Shown here piece after piece: positions 33,982 to 40,481 of a stretch of 40,481 bases of DNA. The position numbers were made by a program, and so were the translations under genes. Origin of the DNA: JAZKIX01 sp040384645 (lineage in GTDB: Bacteria > Pseudomonadota > Gammaproteobacteria > Burkholderiales > Burkholderiaceae_D). Where the stretch lies: contig JAZKIX010000076.1 in assembly GCA_040384645.1 (NCBI GenBank), positions 1-40,481 on the forward strand, read 5' to 3'. How positions within the stretch are numbered: position 1 is the first letter of the stretch; the number at the start of each line of letters is the position of its first letter. The notes under the pieces were generated by a model. The model ran no database searches. It saw nothing but the letters and a program-made list of their open reading frames with translations, and was not told the DNA's origin.

Positions 33982-34428
33982 AAGCCTGCTCGAATCAGTG
34001 TCGGGGCGTTTTCTTTTGCCCAAACCAGTTTGATTGCAAAAATGCGTGCCGTTGCCCATTTATCGAGGGCACCGGCCTGCTTGCGCACTGTACTAAACTC
34101 AATATTGCTGTGCAATGACTGACCCGAATCAAGTCCGATATCCAGCCCAATCGCCGTCAGCATCGTCCCACAGCATCATTTTTAATGAAAATATACTGCC
34201 GTATGTATATTTGAAACCCCAATAGAGCTGTGCGGATTATGGGGTATTTTGCCTTATACCCCCTTTATTTAAAGTATAGTCCGACAGCATTACCCGACTG
34301 CCCAGCGCCGCACCCAAGCGCTTTCTACGCTGCCCCTATTCCATCGCCTACCTTAGCGTCTATAGTGTCGTCTTCAATTCCGCATTCTCCGTGCCGAATG
34401 AAGATCAATCCGTATATGACGCTTCTTG
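33982..34428. other. 447-base divergent intergenic region between glnE and the YhdP-like gene
   Basis: It contains repeat copy C (34188-34263) and must carry the promoters of both divergent genes. Just right of the repeat a -10-like TATAGT occurs at about 34274-34279, without a convincing -35 box. The part next to glnE is open in the glnE frame back to 34059 but lacks conservation. No gene is seen. Confidence 0.5.
34188..34263 (+). repeat. Dispersed intergenic repeat, copy C
   Basis: It fits ATAC-N8-GTAT-N11-CAAT-N7-TGCGG-N20-ATACCCC without gaps. The first hairpin extends to AATATAC/GTATATT. The second is GGGGTAT/ATACCCC with an 8-base loop, a perfect 7-bp stem. It lies in the divergent glnE / yhdP region. 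Confidence 0.88.
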
Positions 34429-37400
34429 ATGCACATTAAACAAAAAGACCTTCCACGCCCCGTCCACCGCCTTGCGGTGTGCTGGCGCGCGACGCGTCAG
34501 GCTTATCGGCTGGCCAATCTTGCCAGTCATCACCTGTTGGGTGCCTTGCTGAAGTTGTCGGTGGTGGTGTATTTCGTCTTCGGACTGACTTTTCTGGCCT
34601 TGCGTTACGCAATTTTGCCCAATATCGACCATTACAAGGGTGATATCGAGCAATTGACCAGCCACCTGATAGGCCGGACGCTGACGGTAGAGCGGATTTA
34701 TGCCTCTTGGCATGGCTTGAAACCGCATTTTTTCCTGGGTGACGTGGTATTGCTGGATCACGAAGGGCGGCAAGCGCTGAAGATTCCGAGTATTTCGGCC
34801 ACCTTGTCGTGGTGGTCGGTGCTGACGGCGCAATTGCGGCTCGATTCGCTGGAAATTGGCCGGCCTGATCTGGATATCCGGCGCGAGGCGGACGGCAAGA
34901 TTTATATTGCCGGTTTCATGCTCGATCCCGCAAAAAGTGGCGATGGCAAGGATGCTGACTGGCTCTTGTCGCAGCAAGAAGTGGTGATTCGCGATGGCCG
35001 GCTGCGCTGGACTGATAGCAAACGCAGCGCGCCGCCCCTGTTGCTCGATCATGTCAACCTGTTGCTGCGCAATCAATGGCGTCGCCACCAATTCGGCTTG
35101 CAAGCTCTGCCGCCAGCTGATTTCTCCGGTCCGATCGATGTGCGCGCCAATTTTGTCGAGCCGCGCTTTTCGCGCAAGGCTTCACAACTGGCGCTATGGA
35201 AAGGGCAATTATTTGCCGATGCGCGCGATACCGATCTGGCGGTCTGGAAAGCGTATATCGACTATCCGGTTGAGGTGCACAGCGGCAAAGGTTCGGTGCG
35301 CGCCTGGCTCGACCTGGATCACGCCAAGCTGGCCGATTTCACTGCCGACGTGACCCTGGCCGATTTACGACTGCGCTTGCGGCACGATTTACAGCCCTTG
35401 CATCTGGCGCAGGTGTCAGGCCGGATTTCGGCTTCGGAACAATTCGATCCCAATAGCAAAGATGGCAATCCGACTTTTGGCACGCATGGGCATCAGATCG
35501 CGCTGACCGATTTTTCTCTGACCACCGCCGACGGCTTGAGCTTGCCGAAAACCACACTCAGCGAGACCTATGTCGCAGCCAAAGGCAACCGTCCCGAACA
35601 GTTGGAGATCCAGGCACAGGTGTTGGATTTGCAAACTCTGGCTAATTTTGCCGAGCGCTTGCCGTTCTCGGCAGCGCAGCGCCAGATGTTGACCGATTTT
35701 GCGCTACGCGGCCGTTTGCACGATTTTTCCGCGCGCTGGGAGGGCAGTTATCCTGCCATAGCGGCTTATCAAGTGAAGGGCCAGTTTACCGGCCTGTCGC
35801 TACAGCCGCGTGCAGCCCGTGCCGCCAGAGTAAAAAGCGCGGCTTCGCCGGCACAGGCGGCAATTTCTGCCATGCCCGGATTCGATAATTTGAACGGCCA
35901 GATCGAGGCTAATGACAAGGGCGGTACTTTGAGCCTGACGTCGGATCGATTCAATGTGCACATGCCAGCTTATTTGGCTGATCCGGTGATGCCGTTTGAT
36001 CAATTACAAATGCAGGCTGGCTGGCATTTTCAGGGTAAGGATGAGCTGTTGTTGCAGCTCGATAAACTTGATTTTGTGCAGCAGGGCATGGCGGTGTCAG
36101 TCGCCGGCAAACACCTGTTGCCGCTCAAGCCCAATCCGGCGCGGCCGCTAGGGACGGCGGATTTTAATGCCACCTTATCCAAATTCGACGTCAAGACCAT
36201 CGGCCGTTACTTGCCGCTACAGACGCCAACCGACCTGCGGCATTGGCTGACCGGTGCACTGGAAGACGGCATGGCGCAAGACGTGCATGTCAAGCTGAAG
36301 GGCGATTTGTCGCGCTTCCCGTTTCATGTCGAGCGCGAGGGAGAGACACCGGCCGGCGAGTTTCTGGTGACCGGACGTATCGAAAACGGTCGCCTCAATT
36401 ACACGCCGGGGCATTTTGCCAAGGATGGCAAGTCGCCGCTGTGGCCGGTGGCAGAACAGATCCAGGGCCGTTTCAGCTTCGACCGCACAAGGATGGAAAT
36501 CAAGGGTAAAACCGGTCGCACCGCCGGCGCTGCCCTGAGCGATGTCACGGCCGTGATCCCCGACCTGGCTTCGCACGATATGCAGCTCAATATCGACGGC
36601 AGCGCGGCTGCCACGCTGCAAGAATATATCCGCTACGTCAATATCAGCCCAGTCGGCGACTGGATTGCCAATTTCACTGAAGAAACCAAGGCCAGCGGCA
36701 CTGCCAAACTAGCGCTGCAATTACATTTGCCGTTGGCGCGCCTGCTGGAATCGAAGGTGCAGGGCGTGCTGCAATTGGCCAATAACGAAGTCACTTTGCA
36801 AAACGATATTCCCATGTTGTCAGCCGCCAACGGCAAGCTGGAATTTAATGAAAAAGGCTTCAACCTGAACGGTGTGAGCGCTAGTTTTCTCGGTGGCTTT
36901 ACCACCATCGCCGGCGGTTCGCAGCCCGATGGCACGCTGGCAATTAAGGCTGCCGGTATGGTCACCCCAGATGGCTTGCGCAACGCGTATCCCACGCCGT
37001 TGATGCAGCGTATGTCGGAACATATCACCGGCAGCGCCCGATATTCAGCTGCCATCACGGTTAAAAAACACCAGCCTGAAGTCGTGGTCGAATCAAGTTT
37101 GCAAGGTTTGGGATTGGTATTTCCTGCACCGCTGCGCAAGGCAGCCATCGAGAGTTTGCCCTTGCGCTTTCAATTGACGGGCTTGGCTTCGGACGATCCG
37201 AATCTGTTGCGCGACGAAATAAAACTGTCGTTGGGAACCCTGATGTCGGCCCAGTATCAGCGCCAAAAGCCGGCTGGCAAAGGTGGCGAATGGAGCGTCT
37301 TGCGCGGCGGGGTTGGGGTGAATGTGCCAGCGCCGCAACCAGACAGTGGCCTGGTTTTTAATGTCGAGATGGCCGCGCTCAATGTCGATGCCTGGCGCAG

Positions 37401-38652
37401 CCTGGCGTCGGTCATTGCCGGTAATGGGCAAGCCAGCAAAGCCGGCACTGCGCGCACCGAGCCTAAAGCTGAGTTGAAAGTCGATGCTGCCCCTACCGAA
37501 CCGCCGGTGCCGGCCGCCAATGATGCCCTCAATCTTGCGCAATACATCGAGCCTGAAGTGCTGGCCGCCCACACCGGCGAACTCATCATCATGAACAAGA
37601 AACTTGACAATGTAGTGGTCGGCGCTTCGCATCAAAAAGGCTTGTGGCAAGCCAATATCGACTCGGCGCAAGCCTCCGGTTACCTGGCCTGGCAAGAATC
37701 GGCCAACGCCCAAGGCATGGGCAAGGTCACGGCGCGACTGGCCACGCTGTCGATCCCCAAATCGGCTGCTTCCGACATGGGTGAATTGCTGGAAGCAAAA
37801 AACGAAACCACGCAGATGCCGGCGCTCGATATCGTCGCCGAGAATTTTGATTTGTTAGGCAAAAAAATGGGCCGGCTCGAGGTTCAGGCCAATAATGTCA
37901 GGGCCGTTGCCGGCCGTGAATGGCGCATTGAAAAATTATCCCTGAGCAATGACGATGCGGTCTTGAGCGCGACCGGCAATTGGCGTACGCGGGGCGGCGA
38001 CAGCACTACCAACCTGGATTATTCGCTCGACATGCATGATGCCGGCCGCTTGCTCGACCGCTTCGGCTTTCCCGGCGTATTGCGTGGCGGCAAGGGCGTG
38101 ATGGATGGCAATCTGAGCTGGAAAGGCATTCCCTTCTCTATCGATATCCCGAGCATGAGCGGCCAGATTACGCTCGATATGGCGAGGGGCCAGTTTCTCA
38201 AGGTCGACCCCGGCGCCGCCAAATTGCTTGGCGTATTAAGCCTGCAAGCCCTGCCGCGCCGGCTGTCGCTTGACTTCAGGGATGTGTTTTCAGAAGGATT
38301 TGCCTTCGACGGGATTGCTGGCACGGCTATCATCGATGACGGCTTTGCCAAAACCGATAGCTTCAAAATGCGCAGTGTGAATGCGACCGTGTTGATGGAC
38401 GGCACTGTCGATATCGGCAAAGAAACGCAAAATCTGCATGTAGTCGTGATTCCGGAAATCAACGCCGGCGCCGCTTCGGTGGTGTATGGGCTGGCGGTCA
38501 ATCCGGTGATCGGGCTGGGTACCTTTCTGGCGCAATTGTTTTTGCGCGAACCGCTGATGCGCGCCTTTACCTTTGAATATCACATTGCCGGCTCGTGGAA
38601 AGACCCGACCGTCACCAAATTGACTGGCAAGGCCGCCAAGGCCGACGAATGA
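34429..38652 (+). CDS. yhdP: YhdP-family AsmA-like envelope protein
   Basis: This very large protein (1407 residues) has one N-terminal transmembrane helix (LLKLSVVVYFVFGLTFLALRYAIL, about residues 42-65) and a long periplasmic beta-rich body. AsmA-like/DUF3971 features include the early segment IGRTLTVERIYASWHGLKPHF and the C-terminal FAFDGIAGTAIIDDGFAKT, VVIPEINAG and the ending FEYHIAGSWKDPTVTK. YhdP/TamB-type proteins are thought to bridge the periplasm and carry phospholipids to the outer membrane. ATG 34429 is used, one codon after a TTG. Its length exceeds E. coli YhdP (1266) but suits betaproteobacterial members as I recall. It stands divergent from glnE and is followed by the amidase gene 51 bases on. 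Confidence 0.88.
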   Translation: MHIKQKDLPRPVHRLAVCWRATRQAYRLANLASHHLLGALLKLSVVVYFVFGLTFLALRYAILPNIDHYKGDIEQLTSHLIGRTLTVERIYASWHGLKPHFFLGDVVLLDHEGRQALKIPSISATLSWWSVLTAQLRLDSLEIGRPDLDIRREADGKIYIAGFMLDPAKSGDGKDADWLLSQQEVVIRDGRLRWTDSKRSAPPLLLDHVNLLLRNQWRRHQFGLQALPPADFSGPIDVRANFVEPRFSRKASQLALWKGQLFADARDTDLAVWKAYIDYPVEVHSGKGSVRAWLDLDHAKLADFTADVTLADLRLRLRHDLQPLHLAQVSGRISASEQFDPNSKDGNPTFGTHGHQIALTDFSLTTADGLSLPKTTLSETYVAAKGNRPEQLEIQAQVLDLQTLANFAERLPFSAAQRQMLTDFALRGRLHDFSARWEGSYPAIAAYQVKGQFTGLSLQPRAARAARVKSAASPAQAAISAMPGFDNLNGQIEANDKGGTLSLTSDRFNVHMPAYLADPVMPFDQLQMQAGWHFQGKDELLLQLDKLDFVQQGMAVSVAGKHLLPLKPNPARPLGTADFNATLSKFDVKTIGRYLPLQTPTDLRHWLTGALEDGMAQDVHVKLKGDLSRFPFHVEREGETPAGEFLVTGRIENGRLNYTPGHFAKDGKSPLWPVAEQIQGRFSFDRTRMEIKGKTGRTAGAALSDVTAVIPDLASHDMQLNIDGSAAATLQEYIRYVNISPVGDWIANFTEETKASGTAKLALQLHLPLARLLESKVQGVLQLANNEVTLQNDIPMLSAANGKLEFNEKGFNLNGVSASFLGGFTTIAGGSQPDGTLAIKAAGMVTPDGLRNAYPTPLMQRMSEHITGSARYSAAITVKKHQPEVVVESSLQGLGLVFPAPLRKAAIESLPLRFQLTGLASDDPNLLRDEIKLSLGTLMSAQYQRQKPAGKGGEWSVLRGGVGVNVPAPQPDSGLVFNVEMAALNVDAWRSLASVIAGNGQASKAGTARTEPKAELKVDAAPTEPPVPAANDALNLAQYIEPEVLAAHTGELIIMNKKLDNVVVGASHQKGLWQANIDSAQASGYLAWQESANAQGMGKVTARLATLSIPKSAASDMGELLEAKNETTQMPALDIVAENFDLLGKKMGRLEVQANNVRAVAGREWRIEKLSLSNDDAVLSATGNWRTRGGDSTTNLDYSLDMHDAGRLLDRFGFPGVLRGGKGVMDGNLSWKGIPFSIDIPSMSGQITLDMARGQFLKVDPGAAKLLGVLSLQALPRRLSLDFRDVFSEGFAFDGIAGTAIIDDGFAKTDSFKMRSVNATVLMDGTVDIGKETQNLHVVVIPEINAGAASVVYGLAVNPVIGLGTFLAQLFLREPLMRAFTFEYHIAGSWKDPTVTKLTGKAAKADE

Positions 38653-38703
38653 TGCTGGTTCAATAAACTTAGCCTGCAATTTCTCCAGCCTGAGAGGATT
38701 CTT

Positions 38704-39498
38704 ATGAAAATCGCTGCACTTCAAATGATTTCCACGCCCGCAGTGGCGGACAATATCGCCACCGCGCGCCGCCTGATCGGCCAAGCTGTCGGACAGGGTG
38801 CACAGTTGCTGTTGTTGCCGGAATATTGGGTCATCATGGGCCAGCATGAAACCGATAAAGTGGCGTATGCCGAAGCGCAGGGCAGCGGCCAGATCCAAGA
38901 TTTCATGGCCGAGATGGCGCGCACGCATGGCATTTGGCTGATCGGCGGCACCATACCGCTAGTCGCACCGGATGCCGGCAAAGTCATCAACACGACATTG
39001 GTATATGACCCGCAAGGTCAATGCGTGGCACGTTATGACAAAATTCACCTGTTCGGCTTCACCAAAGGCGACGAAAGCTACGACGAGGCGCGCACCATCA
39101 TGCGCGGCCACGATATCGGCAGCTTCGAGGCGCCTTTCGGCAAGGTTGGCTTGTCGGTCTGCTACGACTTGCGCTTTCCTGAATTATTCCGCGCCATGGG
39201 ACCTTGCACCTTGATCGTGGTGCCAGCAGCATTTACCTACACCACCGGCCAAGCCCACTGGGAAATCCTGCTCCGCGCCCGCGCCATCGAGAACCAGTGC
39301 TACGTGCTGGCCGCAGCTCAAGGCGGCCAGCATCCCAACGGCCGCCGCACCTGGGGCCACAGCATGTTGATCGACCCCTGGGGCAAAATCATCGCTGTGC
39401 TGCCGGAAGGTGAAGGCATCGCCAGCGGCACGCTTGATATAGAGATGATGAACAGCGTGCGCGAAAGCTTGCCCGCACTGAAGCACCGCACCATGTAA
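38704..39498 (+). CDS. Carbon-nitrogen hydrolase of the nitrilase superfamily (deaminated glutathione amidase type)
   Basis: The 264-residue protein carries the nitrilase catalytic triad: Glu40 in LLLPEYW, Lys113 in RYDKIHLFGF and Cys153 in LSVCYDLRFPE. It most resembles Nit1/YbeM, which removes the amide from deaminated glutathione as metabolite repair in the cytoplasm; other short amides cannot be excluded. GAGAGG lies 8 bases before ATG 38704. The yhdP-nit-tldD order on one strand suggests a shared transcript, although 330 bases with two repeats separate this gene from tldD. Confidence 0.9.
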   Translation: MKIAALQMISTPAVADNIATARRLIGQAVGQGAQLLLLPEYWVIMGQHETDKVAYAEAQGSGQIQDFMAEMARTHGIWLIGGTIPLVAPDAGKVINTTLVYDPQGQCVARYDKIHLFGFTKGDESYDEARTIMRGHDIGSFEAPFGKVGLSVCYDLRFPELFRAMGPCTLIVVPAAFTYTTGQAHWEILLRARAIENQCYVLAAAQGGQHPNGRRTWGHSMLIDPWGKIIAVLPEGEGIASGTLDIEMMNSVRESLPALKHRTM

Positions 39499-39534
39499 GC
39501 CTGGTTTGGGCTTTAAAACGGCTCAAAAAGGGAT

Positions 39535-39610
39535 TAATATACTCCGGTATGTATTTTTAAAGCGCCAATGAAATACTGCGGGTGAATGGGTATTTTGGCT
39601 TATACCCCCT
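39535..39610 (+). repeat. Dispersed intergenic repeat, copy D
   Basis: It fits ATAC-N8-GTAT-N11-CAAT-N7-TGCGG-N20-ATACCCC without gaps. The second stem is GGGTAT/ATACCC with an 8-base loop. It lies in the 330-base region between the amidase gene and tldD and, like copy A, is followed by the GGGAGAGGG-type repeat. I see nothing else in the region. Confidence 0.88.
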
Positions 39611-39650
39611 GTTTTTACCTATTCAGCTATTACTGGCGGCGATTCTAGTC

Positions 39651-39684
39651 CCCTCTGCCCACTTGTGGGAGAGGGCGGAGGGAG
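39651..39684. repeat. GGGAGAGGG-type hairpin repeat, copy 2
   Basis: CCCTCT-G-CCCAC-TT-GTGGG-AGAGGG is the same structure as at 13854-13889, with the inner stem changed in a compensated way (CCTGC/GCGGG there). It follows repeat copy D by 40 bases, and similar sequence (GGCGGCGATTCTAGT here) precedes both copies. Confidence 0.75.
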
Positions 39685-39828
39685 ATGGTTTAAACGCCTG
39701 CGGGAGAGAGACAAGGACAGAAACTACTGCCATCAGCAAATAGTTTCCTTCGCAAGCGATCTCAAGTCGCGTTAACCCGTAACTTCGCAACTTTGCTCTA
39801 CAATCCAATTTTGATCTAAGGCGCCATC

Positions 39829-40481
39829 ATGAAACCATTCGAACCCAATCTCGCCAGCCTCGCCATTGCACGCGATATCTTGCTTACCCCCTTCGGCCTG
39901 GATGAATCAGCGGTCCTGAAATCGCTCGGCGCCATGTTCACCCATCGGGTCGATTACGCAGATATGTATTTTCAGTTCACAAAGAGCGAAGGCTGGAGCC
40001 TGGAAGAAGGCATCGTCAAGACCGGCAGCTTTTCCATTGACCAAGGCGTTGGCGTGCGCGCGGTATCGGGCGACAAGACGGCATTTGCCTATTCCGATGA
40101 AATATCCGAAGCCGCCTTGCTGGAAGCAAGATCAAGGTCGCATCCTCCATGCAACAAGTCGGCGGCCGTTCGTTGTACCTGCCGAATGATCCGCTGGCTT
40201 CGCTCGATGCCACTGAAAAAGTCAAATTGCTGGAGCGTGTCGAAAAAATGGCACGCGCCAAAGACCCGCGCGTAGTGCAAGTCATGTGCGGGCTGGCCGG
40301 TGAATACGACGTCGTGCTGGTGGTGCGCAGCGACGGCGTGCTGGCAGCCGATATCCGGCCATTGGTACGGGTTTCGGTCACGGTCATCGTTGAGCAAGAC
40401 GGCCGGCGCGAGACCGGTTCCAGCGGCGGCGGCGGGCGTTTTAGCTATGCCTATTTCAGCGATGCAGTACTCGACCAATAC
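39829..40481 (+). pseudogene. tldD: tldD (metalloprotease TldD), frameshifted by a small deletion and cut by the window end
   Basis: TldD forms a zinc metalloprotease with TldE that degrades unfolded peptides and matures some modified peptides. ATG 39829 opens a normal TldD N-terminus (LASLAIARDILLTPFGLDES; HRVDYADMYFQ; GVGVRAVSGDKTAFAYSDEI). After EAALLEA at 40128 the frame changes: codons from 40128 on read KIKVASSMQQ, GRSLYLPNDPLASLDATEK, VEKMARAKDPRVVQVM and RRETGSSGGGGRFSYAYFSD, continuing to the end of the window. Relatives have roughly 12-16 residues (ATRAIA-like) between these parts, so about 40-50 bases are missing. Either the gene is broken or the assembly collapsed here. The C-terminal half with the zinc site lies outside the window. 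Confidence 0.85.

Noticed and set aside
34188..34263. ATAC-N8-GTAT stem as a LexA box
   Set aside because: LexA boxes in these bacteria have CTGT-N8-ACAG. The conserved bases here differ, and the copies are often between convergent genes where an operator makes no sense.
13725..39610. Repeat family as integron attC sites or CRISPR repeats
   Set aside because: The copies lack the RYYYAAC and GTTRRRY core sites of attC, there is no integrase, and copies are kilobases apart with no regular spacers.

Overview
The window looks like a chromosomal segment of a betaproteobacterium of the order Burkholderiales, most likely family Oxalobacteraceae (the Herminiimonas, Collimonas or Undibacterium neighbourhood). 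The grounds are the recalled resemblance of the ParC, RNase R, TldD, YhdP and DUF3138-like proteins to that group and the gene order parE - lytic transglycosylase - parC. No database search was possible, so the genus stays open. Four runs of exactly 10 N mark scaffold joins, all in the first 12.3 kb.

Region 1 (about 1-15.5 kb) is a polyamine (putrescine) uptake and catabolism locus downstream of a FimV-family gene. It reads puuD (gamma-Glu-GABA hydrolase), puuA (gamma-glutamylputrescine synthetase), spuC (putrescine:pyruvate-type aminotransferase), potF-potG-potH-potI (periplasmic binding protein, ATPase and two permeases), an outer-membrane beta-barrel protein, puuC (aldehyde dehydrogenase) and a second, GlnT-type glutamine synthetase homologue. 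Together these can move putrescine across both membranes and degrade it either directly by transamination or through gamma-glutamylated intermediates. No PuuB oxidase and no local regulator are present. potF is split by a scaffold join that also carries 33 extraneous bases and a 6-base duplication.

Region 2 (15.5-25.4 kb) is mostly housekeeping: tRNA-Leu(CAG) with its own promoter and terminator on the minus strand, rnr-rlmB, cysE, yceH, a secreted polysaccharide deacetylase, and parC. Region 3 (24.7-31 kb) continues the parE-slt-parC operon on the minus strand. It is followed by three consecutive genes for exported proteins of unknown role, a poorly conserved 438-base stretch, and a membrane metallophosphoesterase. 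Region 4 (31.2-40.5 kb) holds glnE, a giant YhdP/AsmA-like envelope protein, a nitrilase-superfamily amidase, and tldD. tldD is truncated by the window edge and carries an apparent internal deletion with a frameshift.

The most striking unexplained signal is a dispersed intergenic repeat, present six times (13.7, 21.0, 22.1, 31.1, 34.2 and 39.5 kb). All six copies fit one ungapped 70-base pattern, ATAC-N8-GTAT-N11-YAAT-N7-TGCGG-N20-ATACYCC, despite considerable sequence divergence. They can form two short stem-loops whose stems change in compensated ways. Copies bracket the deacetylase gene and glnE in direct orientation. Two copies are followed by a second, different hairpin repeat.
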